Positions 16,601 to 26,057 of a DNA stretch of 59,812 nucleotides are shown in pieces (position 1 is the stretch's first letter; each line of letters starts with the position of its first letter). The position numbers and the translations under genes are program-made. The stretch is taken from NCBI GenBank assembly GCA_029237915.1, contig JAQWHD010000009.1, positions 1 through 59,812 on the forward strand. The letters run 5' to 3'. Below the pieces are notes generated by a model that did not search any database, had not been told where the DNA came from, and worked only from the letters and a program-made list of their open reading frames with translations. The DNA comes from Thalassotalea sp. (GTDB lineage: Bacteria > Pseudomonadota > Gammaproteobacteria > Enterobacterales > Alteromonadaceae).

Positions 16601-18505
16601 TTGGAATAAGTTTTGTACTAGCTCTAAGTTAAACGCCTTGTTGCTGGTTAATAACATAGAGAAGTCTAAGATCCAGTTCATCTCACCTTCGGCATCACGG
16701 ATCATGTATGGGCTTTCACCAATAACACGCAAACCAAAGTTTTCTAGCATAGGTAATACATCAGATAAATGTAGAGGATCACCTTTGTGGAATAGTTTTA
16801 ATTTTACAAAACGGCTATCAGACTTTTCTTCAAGCGGCTGATAAAACAACATCTCTAGAGGATTGTCAGCGGTAACTTTCTCAAGTTTCTCTACATCAAC
16901 AATGGCAGTACCTGGTAATACTTCATCTTTATATGATTGTGGGAAGCTGGCGTATTTATTACTTAACGCTTTACCTACTACTTCACCTTTATTTACTCTT
17001 AAGGCGTCGGCGAATTTGTCATCCCAGCTGCGTGCAGCGTGGTTTAAGTTACGTTCAATTTCTTTCACATCAATATCTGCTTTGGTTGAGTTAACTCGAA
17101 CTATGTAATGAGTACGTGCTTGTACCGATTCAGAGAAGAAGGTATTAAATTCAACTTCTTTGTCACTGCCAAACGCTTGCTGTAAGACGTCTTGGGTATC
17201 GATACGCAATTGTGTGTTGTATCTGTCTCTTGGCACATAAACCATACAAGAGAAGAAACGATTAAACGCATCACGGCGCACGAACAGGCCTGTTACGTCA
17301 CGCTCTTGCATTTGCAATACGCCTTTTACAGTCGTAACTAATTCTTCATCAGTTGACTGTAAAATTTCATCACGAGGAAAGGTTTCTAAAATATTAATTA
17401 GCGTTTTAAATGCGTGTGAGCCATTCGCGTAACCCGAGTTTTCGCAAACGCGTTGCACTTTGTTTTTAATTAACGGTACGTTTAAGGCGCTGTTATTGTA
17501 AAACGCACTGCCGTATAAACCGATAAAACGGTCTTCACCAATAATTTTGCCTTGAGCATCGAAACGCTTAATACCAATGTAATCTAAATGAGCTGGACGA
17601 TGAACGCGTGATTTTGAGTTAGTTTTGGTTAAGATAAGTAAGTTATTACCTAAAGCTAATTCACGTGCTGACTCACTGTAAGTAGACATTAAACGTTTGG
17701 TTGTACCGTTTGAATTTTTCAACAAACCTAAACTAGTATCAACATCGGCAGACAAGGCGATATCACCCTTTAACTGTTCAACGTTATATGAGCGGAACCC
17801 CATAAAAGTGAAGTTGTTGTTTGCTACCCAAGTTAAAAACTCTTTGGCTTCGCTAAAGTCTTTTGCTTCAACGTACTTTTTTGATTTTTCAAGGTTTGTG
17901 ATCGACTGCTGAAATTGGTCACACATCGGCTTCCAGTCAGTAACCGTTAATGACACGTCTTTAAATACTGAATGCAATTCTGCAGTTAAATCGTCAATCT
18001 GTGATTGTTTAGTAAGTCGGTCAATTTCAATAAAGAAAATAGTTTCACATAAGCTATTTTTTAACGGCTCGCGTGCAGGCCCTAAATTTTCAACTGAACC
18101 ATTATAACCACGGGCAATATTTAATGGACAATTCAAGATCAAATGAGGAGATAAGCCAAGGCGGTTTAACGCAATACGCGTTGAATCAACCAAGAATGGC
18201 ATATCTTTAATAATTACTTCGATAACGGTATGGCTTGATTTCCAACCATGTTTAGAGACTTCCGGGTTTAATACTCGGATAAATGCTTGGTCTTCTTTTT
18301 GTGCATTTAAAGCTTTCCAGAGACTCAAGGTAGCGCCATATACGTCGCTATCATTACGACCGGCAAGATCGTCGTTGGATATATTACTGTAAAGTAAGCT
18401 GGTGAATTGTTCTAACAAAGGTGCTGTATCGCTTGGCACTTTCTCTTGAATAAGCTTTGCAACATTTTTAAGTAGTACAGAAGATTTTTTATCTAATGAC
18501 GCCAT
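13673..18505 (-). CDS. gdhB: NAD-specific glutamate dehydrogenase, large (180 kDa) class
   Basis: The 1610-residue protein is the size of the large bacterial NAD-GDH (about 1600 residues), which deaminates glutamate to 2-oxoglutarate and ammonium. N-terminal ACT-like regulatory regions (about residues 30-650) precede the catalytic core: [37 protein letters not shown] (substrate lysines) and the Rossmann part containing [16 protein letters not shown] and [18 protein letters not shown], followed by a long helical C-terminal domain. In related organisms the N- and C-terminal extensions allow control by amino acids. The ATG at 18505 follows AGAGGG. It is monocistronic with its own terminator; the 333-base gap upstream probably holds its promoter. 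Confidence 0.95.
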   Translation of the reverse strand: [1610 protein letters not shown]

Positions 18506-18719
18506 GTTTGTACCCTCTGGTTTAAGGCGAAATGTAACCGAAATCCTAAACTTTCAACTAACATTTCATAATTTTATGCAAATGATAGCTTTAGAATAGT
18601 CTATGGAGCGGATTCTATTAAGATTTTTTACACAATGCGAGTACTTTATTAGAGTAAAAATACCAATTATTTCAAGAGTGTTAACGTTTTGTAAGTGTTT
18701 ATTCAGTAGGGGTAAATAG

Positions 18720-18741
18720 AAAATGGCCTTTCGGCCATTTT
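18720..18741 (-). terminator. Hairpin, likely terminator of the RND gene
   Basis: AAAATGGCC (18720-18728) pairs with GGCCATTTT (18733-18741), loop TTTC. The U tail on the minus strand is short (UUUUCU), so termination may be weak. It lies 98 bases after the 18839 stop. No gene is seen between 18506 and 18838. Confidence 0.55.
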
Positions 18742-18838
18742 AGTGATTATTTATGCAGTTTTTTGAATGTGGCGATGAAAAAATTATTTTCACCCCACAC
18801 TCACAATTACAATTTAAAGTGGTTTTTATTTAAAAACG

Positions 18839-21166
18839 CTATTTTTTATCACGCCATAAGAAAGTGGAAAGCGCCGGTAAGATAATAATTGCAGCCAACA
18901 TATTCACTAAGAACATAAAGGTTAACAAAATCCCCATATCTACTTGGAATTTCAGATCAGAGAAGAACCACGTTGACACACCGATAGCTAAAGTAACACC
19001 AGTAATTAATACCGCACTACCACGCTCTTTAAGTGCTGAAAGATAAGCTTGTGACATACTTTGTCCTTCTTTCAAACACTGCGACATTGTCGATAAAATA
19101 TAAATACCGTAATCAACACCAATACCAACACCTAAGGCGATAACGGGTAGAGTCGAAACGGTTAGACCAATATCTAAAAAGGTCATCAGTGCTTGCGCTA
19201 ACGTTGATACCACAAATAATGGCAAAATAACCACTGTGGTGGCACGTATCGAGCGGAAACTTATTAAACATAAGATGATCACAGCGCCATAAACGTAAAT
19301 CATCATTGGCAACTGTGCTTCAGCAACTGCTTCGTTCGTGGCAGCCATCACCCCAACTGGGCCTGAGGCAAGTTTAAACTGTACTTGCTCAGTGCTTAAT
19401 TGGGCAGCATTTTTCTTAACTGCAGCAACTACTCGGTTAATGGTTTCAGCTTTATGATCTTCCATAAACAAGATGATCGGCATTGCACTACAATCTGAAT
19501 TTAATAAGCCACTGGTGGTTGGCACGCGAGCAATAGACTGCACTAAGCTAGGTTGATTGCGCGACAATATTTGCCAGCGTTTATTACCTTCGTTATAACC
19601 AGAGTTAACTTTTTTGGCGATAGTCGCTAAAGACACTGCAGATTGTACACCGTCAATGTTTTCTAAACGCCATTGCATGGTATCTATGGTATCGAGTACT
19701 TCATGGTAAATACATGAATCTTGATACGTTTCGACAACTACAGACATATAATCAACACTGATCGCGTATTTGTCGGTAATTAAGAACGTATCTTGATTAT
19801 AACGTGAGTCTTCATGCAACGATGGCGCTCCAGCTTGTAGTTCACCAATTTTAAGGTTATCACTTTGTACATAACCCCAAGCGAATAATGCTGCGGTTAT
19901 TGCTAAGATCATGCCAGCATATTTTGGCGTAGTTACAAACGCCGCTTTACGCCACAATAAACGGTTAAACAGTTTATGGTCAGCATGCTCAACTATTTTC
20001 TTTTGCTCTGCTTGGTCAAATCGAACGAATGACACCAAGATAGGCAATAAAATTAAGTTGGTGAAGATAATTAAACCTACGCCTAATGATGCAGTGATCG
20101 CTAGCTCGCGAATAATACCAATATCAATCGCTAGCAAGGTCATAAAGCCGATAGTATCAGAAAGTAAGGCAATACCACCTGGCACAAGTAAACGGCGGAA
20201 ACTAAGCTGTGCGGCTTGTTTAGGGTTATTTCCTTTGGCCACTTCTTTGGAAATGGCATTGATCATTTGCACGCCATGACTGACACCTATGGCAAAGACC
20301 AAAAACGGCACCAATATCGACATAGGATCGAGACCAAAGCCAAGTTGAGTAAGTAAGCCCATTTGCCAAATCACGGCAATAAGTGAACATAAAATGGGTA
20401 ACAAGGTTAAAGTGATTGAATTACAGAATAAATAAACCATGACAGCAGTGATCACAATAGCTATAGCAAAGAAAGTAACAACACCTTTTGCACCGTTAGC
20501 AATATCCCCCACCATTTTTGAAAAGCCAATAATGTGGATGCTGATCTCATCGTTTTCAAATGTGCTGCGGATCTCATCTTCTAACTGTTTTGCTAACTTT
20601 AAAGTATCAAGTTTTTCGCCTGTGTCTGGGTCGTTCTCCATTAACGAGGTTTTGACCATGGCACAAGAGTAATCATCAGAAACGATACTGCCAACAATGC
20701 CAGCTTTTTCAATATTGCCTTTTACTATGCCTAAGCCATATTCATCTGGCCTAAAGTCGGCAGGGATCACCGGACCACCAGCAAAACCGTCTTCCACTAC
20801 TTCAACAAATCGAGTCGAAGGAGAAAACAGTGAATTTACCAAAATACGGTTAACGCCAGGAATAAAGAATAATTGGTCGTGCACGCCTTTTAATGAGTTA
20901 AAAAACGTTTCATTGAAAATATCACCGTCGCGATTACACACAGAGATCAAAATATTATTTGCCCCACCAAAGTCATTTTGGTGTTTCAAATAGGTTTGCA
21001 TGTAGCTGTGTTGTAGCGGGATATTCTTTTCAAACGAGGCGTCGAGCTTGATATCGATAGCCTGTGCTAACAAATAACCCGTAATAAATAGAAACAGTCC
21101 TAGTACGCTAAAGCGAAAGCGGAATATATTTCGTTCAATATGAGAGAAGAATTTTTTAATTGCCAT
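18839..21166 (-). CDS. RND-superfamily (MMPL-type) exporter
   Basis: The 775-residue protein has two repeats of one membrane helix, a large periplasmic domain and a group of five or six helices. The cores FAIGVSHGVQMINAI (first repeat) and ALGVGIGVDYGIYILSTM (second repeat) are typical of MMPL/sterol-sensing RND proteins. It is expected in the inner membrane, moving lipid-like substrates with proton energy. Its ATG overlaps the stop of the YCF48-like gene (TAATGG-type junction), so the two are translationally coupled. In many Gammaproteobacteria this exporter travels with DUF1302, DUF1329 and YCF48-like genes, as here. Its substrate is unknown; hydrophobic molecules such as lipids, alkanes or steroids are reasonable candidates. 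Confidence 0.88.
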   Translation of the reverse strand: MAIKKFFSHIERNIFRFRFSVLGLFLFITGYLLAQAIDIKLDASFEKNIPLQHSYMQTYLKHQNDFGGANNILISVCNRDGDIFNETFFNSLKGVHDQLFFIPGVNRILVNSLFSPSTRFVEVVEDGFAGGPVIPADFRPDEYGLGIVKGNIEKAGIVGSIVSDDYSCAMVKTSLMENDPDTGEKLDTLKLAKQLEDEIRSTFENDEISIHIIGFSKMVGDIANGAKGVVTFFAIAIVITAVMVYLFCNSITLTLLPILCSLIAVIWQMGLLTQLGFGLDPMSILVPFLVFAIGVSHGVQMINAISKEVAKGNNPKQAAQLSFRRLLVPGGIALLSDTIGFMTLLAIDIGIIRELAITASLGVGLIIFTNLILLPILVSFVRFDQAEQKKIVEHADHKLFNRLLWRKAAFVTTPKYAGMILAITAALFAWGYVQSDNLKIGELQAGAPSLHEDSRYNQDTFLITDKYAISVDYMSVVVETYQDSCIYHEVLDTIDTMQWRLENIDGVQSAVSLATIAKKVNSGYNEGNKRWQILSRNQPSLVQSIARVPTTSGLLNSDCSAMPIILFMEDHKAETINRVVAAVKKNAAQLSTEQVQFKLASGPVGVMAATNEAVAEAQLPMMIYVYGAVIILCLISFRSIRATTVVILPLFVVSTLAQALMTFLDIGLTVSTLPVIALGVGIGVDYGIYILSTMSQCLKEGQSMSQAYLSALKERGSAVLITGVTLAIGVSTWFFSDLKFQVDMGILLTFMFLVNMLAAIIILPALSTFLWRDKK

Positions 21167-22173
21167 TATTGAATATCCACTGCTTTAACGCCTACTTCTG
21201 AGGCGACAATAAGTTTATTGTTGAACCAAACGCCGGCAAGTAATGCTTTACCATCGGTTTGGGTTGATAATTGGTAGGTTTTACCGTCAGTGCTTTTTAA
21301 AATAACACCGGAATTACCTAAGACAAAAACAGTGTCATTATCAGCAACAACAATGTCGTTTAATAAAGCCGTAGTGTCATTGTTAATTTTTTGCCAATCA
21401 TTAGTGCTGTTATCGCTGATAAACATATTGCCACGTAAACCAACCACTAATAATTGCGTCGCTGAAATGCTACTAATATCGAAAAATGAGCCCATATATA
21501 TTTCATCAAGTAATTGCCATGTAGTACCTTGGTCACTACTGCTTGCTATGGTGCCTAGCTCACCAGCAAGATAAAGCTTATCGGCTGTGGCTGCTAATCG
21601 GTTAAAATGCGGTAATATACTGGCTATTTCTTCTAAATAAAGTTCTTCATCATCCGCCTTGGTATCTTCAAGGTATAAACGATCATCTTCGTTAAGTAAC
21701 TCAATATGATGTTCTTGAGCCCAACTAATACCACCGTCACGGGTACGATAAAACAAGCCATAGGCACCAACGGCTATGCCATGATTTTCAGTAAAAAAGA
21801 GCACATCAAAAAATGGACGCTCTTTTTCTGGTTGATAATTTTGTAGAGTCCAAGTTACACCGCCATCTTTGGTGTTTAAAATCACAGAATCGTGACCGAC
21901 AGCCCAACCTAAAGATTCATTAAAAAAGTAAACTTTGGTTAACGTTGAATTACTTGGAGATGGCTGTTGCTGCCAATTTTCACCATCAGTCGATTGTAAT
22001 ATATGGCCCCGACCACCTACCGCAATGAGTTTATCCTGAGTTACTTTGACGATATCGAGCATTAATGTATTAGCCGCTAGCGGCATTATTTCGGCTGGTT
22101 TAGGTTGATTGTTAGCGTAGCTGACTAAGGGTAATAAGCTCAGCAGAAAAATAGATCTGAAAATTCGACTCAT
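21166..22173 (-). CDS. YCF48/BNR-like repeat periplasmic protein
   Basis: The 335-residue protein has an N-terminal signal peptide (IFLLSLLPLVSYA) and successive beta-propeller repeats with the W-x-x-Q/TxDGGxTW pattern: STDGENWQQ, TKDGGVTWTLQ, TRDGGISWAQE, SSDQGTTWQLL. YCF48 (HCF136) proteins of cyanobacteria help assemble photosystem II, but proteobacterial relatives occur in RND-exporter clusters and are probably periplasmic scaffolds or adaptors. The stop codon overlaps the start of the exporter gene, implying a shared mRNA and stoichiometric partnership. A strong terminator at 22290-22321 separates it from the DUF1329 gene, so it probably has its own promoter in 22174-22289. Confidence 0.85.
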   Translation of the reverse strand: MSRIFRSIFLLSLLPLVSYANNQPKPAEIMPLAANTLMLDIVKVTQDKLIAVGGRGHILQSTDGENWQQQPSPSNSTLTKVYFFNESLGWAVGHDSVILNTKDGGVTWTLQNYQPEKERPFFDVLFFTENHGIAVGAYGLFYRTRDGGISWAQEHHIELLNEDDRLYLEDTKADDEELYLEEIASILPHFNRLAATADKLYLAGELGTIASSSDQGTTWQLLDEIYMGSFFDISSISATQLLVVGLRGNMFISDNSTNDWQKINNDTTALLNDIVVADNDTVFVLGNSGVILKSTDGKTYQLSTQTDGKALLAGVWFNNKLIVASEVGVKAVDIQ

Positions 22174-22289
22174 AAACGTCCAAATTAAAATGTGTAGTTA
22201 TCGTTAATGTTACAGGGTTTAATATCATTGCTAGTTGTTTATTTTAGTACATAAACAGTTAATAACATTGATTTTAATTGCTAAAAATA

Positions 22290-22321
22290 AAAACGGTTGG
22301 CAAAGCCAACCGTTTTTTTTT
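22290..22321 (-). terminator. Terminator between the DUF1329 and YCF48-like genes
   Basis: AAAACGGTTGG (22290-22300) pairs with CCAACCGTTTT (22306-22316); loop CAAAG. The minus-strand RNA continues GUUUUUAU, and the plus strand has a longer T run, so the hairpin is near-symmetric. It lies 11 bases after the DUF1329 stop. Confidence 0.8.
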
Positions 22322-22331
22322 AGGTTTTGCT

Positions 22332-23696
22332 CTATCTACGGCCTGATCGGCGCAATGCAGACGAAGTAAAATCTCGGTCTTTATGCTTTGGTGCAAAGTC
22401 ATACATATTATGTTCATTGTCTAAACCAATTGCGATGTAACGACGCGATTGGAAGTCATGATACACTTCTAGTGTAGACCATTGAGCCGGTAACTCGTAA
22501 TAGTTCAAACCATGAGCAACTGCTACGCGGTATAACTCATCACGGTTATCATACATATCAGCAACCGATACTTGCCAGCTATCTTCATCAATGTAGAAGG
22601 TACGTTTTTTATAAACGTGGCTTGTACCTGATTTAAGTTTTGCTTCAACAACCCATACACGATGTTTTTCGTAACGAATAAGTTCAGGGTTAATGTGCCC
22701 TGCTTTTAAGATCTCATCGTACTTAACTTTATCACTGTGCAAACGGTAATCATTGTAAGGAATTAATAGCTCTTGTTTACCTTTTAATTCCCAGGTGTAA
22801 CGATCTGGAGCACCGTTAAACATATCGAAATCATCGGTAGTACGTAAACCATCTGACGCTGTACCTGGTGCATCATAAGCAACATTAGGTGCACGACGAA
22901 CTCGACGTTGGCCTGTGTTGTAGGTCCATGCTTGACGAGGTGTTTTGATCTGATCCATTGTTTCATGAACAAGTAATGCAGTACCGGCTAAACGCGCTGG
23001 CTCTGATACTTGCTGTTTAAACTTAAATAAGATGTTTGATTTTTCTAAATCTTCCGATTTAGCGCCTTTAACACCGTAAGGAATAATTAAACCTTCATCA
23101 AAACCAATGTAAGTAAAACTGCCACCAGCTGTTGGTGCAGCTTGACCACCTTGACGGACAATGCTTTCGCCGCGGTAACGTAAACTGTGATTCCAAATAG
23201 CTTCTAAACCACTTTGAGGAATTGGAAATGGTACGCCCACTTGCGCGGCTTTAATACCATTACCATCACGAATTAATTCACTGCGTGAAGCATTTGCAAT
23301 AGTTTCATCATATACATGCTGAGGGTAAGATGCGCTACGACGAGTTTGGTAAACATTCATTTTGTACGTATCAGGGTACGTTTGAAATAATTTTTGTTGA
23401 CCTAAACTAAGCAAGCCTTTGTACTGTTCAAGGTTTGCAGCAGTAACTGTGTATTGTACTTTATCCGCCGGGTAAGGGTCAGGGTGATGATCACCTGCTT
23501 TATACCCTTCTGGCGCTGATGTTATGCCACCAGTCCATGCTGGAATTGAGCCATCGGCATTAGCACCTGCTTCAGCGCCCATTGGCGTTAGTTCTTTACC
23601 TAGTTTAGCTGCTTCTTCTGGAGCCACTTTAGCCATAGCACTTACAGAAGAAAGCGCCATTGTAATTGCTAAGGAAATTGCTGTTATATTTTTCAT
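22332..23696 (-). CDS. DUF1329 periplasmic protein
   Basis: The 454-residue protein has a signal peptide (ALSSVSAMA, cleavage near residue 22) and the DUF1329 landmarks: KLGKELTPMGAEAGANADG and IPAWTGGI near the N-terminus, AWTYNTGQRRVRRAPNVAYD and RYTWELKGKQELLIPYND in the middle, and VWVVEAKLKSGTSHVYKKR before the end. DUF1329 proteins are related to LolA/LolB-like lipoprotein carriers and are thought to bind hydrophobic ligands in the periplasm. It follows the DUF1302 gene by 11 bases, so they form one operon; the hairpin just after it ends that operon. Confidence 0.9.
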   Translation of the reverse strand: MKNITAISLAITMALSSVSAMAKVAPEEAAKLGKELTPMGAEAGANADGSIPAWTGGITSAPEGYKAGDHHPDPYPADKVQYTVTAANLEQYKGLLSLGQQKLFQTYPDTYKMNVYQTRRSASYPQHVYDETIANASRSELIRDGNGIKAAQVGVPFPIPQSGLEAIWNHSLRYRGESIVRQGGQAAPTAGGSFTYIGFDEGLIIPYGVKGAKSEDLEKSNILFKFKQQVSEPARLAGTALLVHETMDQIKTPRQAWTYNTGQRRVRRAPNVAYDAPGTASDGLRTTDDFDMFNGAPDRYTWELKGKQELLIPYNDYRLHSDKVKYDEILKAGHINPELIRYEKHRVWVVEAKLKSGTSHVYKKRTFYIDEDSWQVSVADMYDNRDELYRVAVAHGLNYYELPAQWSTLEVYHDFQSRRYIAIGLDNEHNMYDFAPKHKDRDFTSSALRRSGRR

Positions 23697-23707
23697 TTAT
23701 ATTAACC

Positions 23708-25714
23708 TTAGATTGAATATTTAACATTGAAAGAAACGAAATCACGATCTTCAAAACGATTGGTAGTACCTACACCATCAAAGAATGAATTATAGCTAAA
23801 ATCAGCCGACCAAGTACTTTGATAATCAAAACCTAAACCAATTGATACCGATTTCTTATCTTCAACAAACATGAATAATGGATCAGGTGTAATACCTTTT
23901 ACGTCATGTGAGAAAATTACACGAGGAGCAACGTTTACGCCCATAAACACATCATTATAATCGAGTTTAATTAAAGCACGGTAACCCCAAGCGAACGCTG
24001 TTGGGAATGGATTTGTTTCTGTTCCACCTTGAACTAACAACATCAATGGATCGGTATTACCTGAGCGAGCGCCACCTGGACCATTTAAACGTAATTCGTC
24101 TTCATCAGGCATATCACTAATATCAATACCACCGACTTCGATTAAACCAGTCATTTGACCTGCGCCTAAGCTAGGGCCGAATAAATGCGTTAGTGTCATT
24201 TGTGCTTGAATCGTATCTGACTCAATAAAACCTTGAGCGATTTCACCTGGACCAATATCACCCATTTGAGAAATTGTATATGGTAGCTTACCTGATTGGT
24301 CGGCAACCGCGGCAAATAACAACTCTACATCATCAATTTGCAGTGGTTCGTCTTGACGGTAGCTAATTTCACCTGCAACAGAGGTTAAACCAACGGTAGT
24401 ATTAAAACTTAAACCGTATAGTTTAATATCTTCAGGGAAAGTAAAAATCGCTTTCGAGAATGAGCCTAACTCTAGAATATTATCTTCGTTTACGCCTTGA
24501 GCGGCGATTAAACCAACATCAGCAGCAAGCGATTGTGGTGTAAAGTTAGCTGTTTTACCAGAGATTAATGGACGACGCGAATGATAGTTCATGTGGTACA
24601 AACTTAATTCCGTGTCATTAAATTCAGGGAAGAAGTAAGCAAAACGTAAACCGTATTGGCCGCCATCATCTGGGTGAACTTCACCGTCTTCATTTTGTCC
24701 TGTTAGCGTTGCCGAGCCGACAAGGCCACCATAAGCACCAAGAATTTCAGGAAAAGATGCCGTAAAGTCTAGAGAATTTATACGATTGACTAACTCCTCT
24801 AGATTTACATCTGGCGCACTACCAAAACCTAATTGGATGTTATTGGCATAACCACCAGAGCCAGCAAAGTCATTGGTTGCAAAGTAGCTACCGGGTGCTG
24901 GTAATACTGATTTTTCCCAGCGGTATTGATAAAATGCTTCTACATTGAAGTTTTCAGTAACACCAATTGATGTCCAAACAGCGCCAAAAGGAATAAATGC
25001 TTCTTTTAATTCTGCGCCAGGGGCACGAAGACGAGCAATATCAACTGGGTTTAATTCACTAATACCATGAGCAATTAGAGTACTTTCACCCCAACTGATC
25101 ACTTGATCACCAACACGAACACTGATTGGCGTATCACCAACATAAAAATCAGCATAGGCGAATGCATCTAATAAACGCACATCACGACAGATTTCATCTT
25201 TGGCGTCTTCGTCATCACATGGATCGGTAGACTGACCTGTAACAGGGTTAACGTAAGCACGATCGTTATCCATCATTTCAAAGTCGTAAAAATACATGCC
25301 ACGCACAAACACACCGAAATCACCGACATCGTTTGAGTAAGTAATATCTAATTCGTGGTTACCTTTAAACATTCTTGAGAATGACTCGCCTGAGTCGTAA
25401 TTTAAATTACCTAAATCACCATTGGTTGAATATCCACCAGGCATTGACCATACTTGAAATTGGCCAGGAAATGGTGCGTTCATCCAATCGATATTATTAT
25501 TTAAATTGTTTGATTTACCAACCATGTCATCCCAATTTCTATCTTCAATACGGTGACCTTCACCGTATGAAAAAGTAGAATCGAAACTTACTTGAAAATC
25601 ACCTAAATCGAATTTTACTGCGTGTGCTTGTGACGCTGCTAATGTTAATAAACCAGCAGCTATACTTTTAGCGATTGGCTTTTTACAAAAACTTACCATT
25701 GAACGTGGCTTCAT
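23708..25714 (-). CDS. DUF1302 outer-membrane barrel protein
   Basis: The 668-residue protein has a signal peptide ending AASQAHA (residue about 32) and begins VKFDLGDFQVSFDSTFSYGE. DUF1302 markers include VGDQVISWGESTLIAHGISELNPVDIARLRAPGAEL (given here only as the region around residues 200-235) and an amphipathic C-terminal strand ending in VKYSI, consistent with a large outer-membrane beta-barrel. It is the first gene of the DUF1302-DUF1329 operon and has a good ribosome site (GGGGAAAG). With the periplasmic DUF1329 and YCF48-like proteins and the RND exporter it could form an envelope-spanning route for hydrophobic molecules. The function is inferred from co-occurrence, not demonstrated here. 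Confidence 0.88.
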   Translation of the reverse strand: MKPRSMVSFCKKPIAKSIAAGLLTLAASQAHAVKFDLGDFQVSFDSTFSYGEGHRIEDRNWDDMVGKSNNLNNNIDWMNAPFPGQFQVWSMPGGYSTNGDLGNLNYDSGESFSRMFKGNHELDITYSNDVGDFGVFVRGMYFYDFEMMDNDRAYVNPVTGQSTDPCDDEDAKDEICRDVRLLDAFAYADFYVGDTPISVRVGDQVISWGESTLIAHGISELNPVDIARLRAPGAELKEAFIPFGAVWTSIGVTENFNVEAFYQYRWEKSVLPAPGSYFATNDFAGSGGYANNIQLGFGSAPDVNLEELVNRINSLDFTASFPEILGAYGGLVGSATLTGQNEDGEVHPDDGGQYGLRFAYFFPEFNDTELSLYHMNYHSRRPLISGKTANFTPQSLAADVGLIAAQGVNEDNILELGSFSKAIFTFPEDIKLYGLSFNTTVGLTSVAGEISYRQDEPLQIDDVELLFAAVADQSGKLPYTISQMGDIGPGEIAQGFIESDTIQAQMTLTHLFGPSLGAGQMTGLIEVGGIDISDMPDEDELRLNGPGGARSGNTDPLMLLVQGGTETNPFPTAFAWGYRALIKLDYNDVFMGVNVAPRVIFSHDVKGITPDPLFMFVEDKKSVSIGLGFDYQSTWSADFSYNSFFDGVGTTNRFEDRDFVSFNVKYSI

Positions 25715-25911
25715 TTTTCTTTCCCCAGATATAATTTATATTTTATCGTTTTATTCAGTGCTAATTATTAGTGTTTTTTATTTTTAATAATTTATGACTT
25801 AAACAATAATTACATCATTTTAACCAGTAGGCAATAGCTAACGACTTGGATTAATAGGTTTGAATTTAAAGACTTGCATGGTTTTTCAACAAATAGTTAA
25901 CACCCAGTTTA

Positions 25912-25923
25912 AAACGTACGTTT
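25912..25923. promoter_or_regulatory. Candidate PsrA-type operator upstream of the DUF1302 operon
   Basis: AAACGTACGTTT is a perfect 12-base palindrome of the form AAAC-N4-GTTT, the core described for the fatty-acid-responsive TetR regulator PsrA. It lies about 200 bases before the DUF1302 start. The rest of 25715-26055 is AT-rich and holds no gene that I can see. Confidence 0.35.
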
Positions 25924-26057
25924 AAAACTCAAGTACCTCTATCGAGCTGTATATTGTATACGGTGTGTGTTTAAGGTGTATTTTTATGTAACCAGAGAAG
26001 TGGTCCAACCACGTTTAAAGTATTAGCTCTAATGCCTGTAAAAAAAATTCAAAAAAA

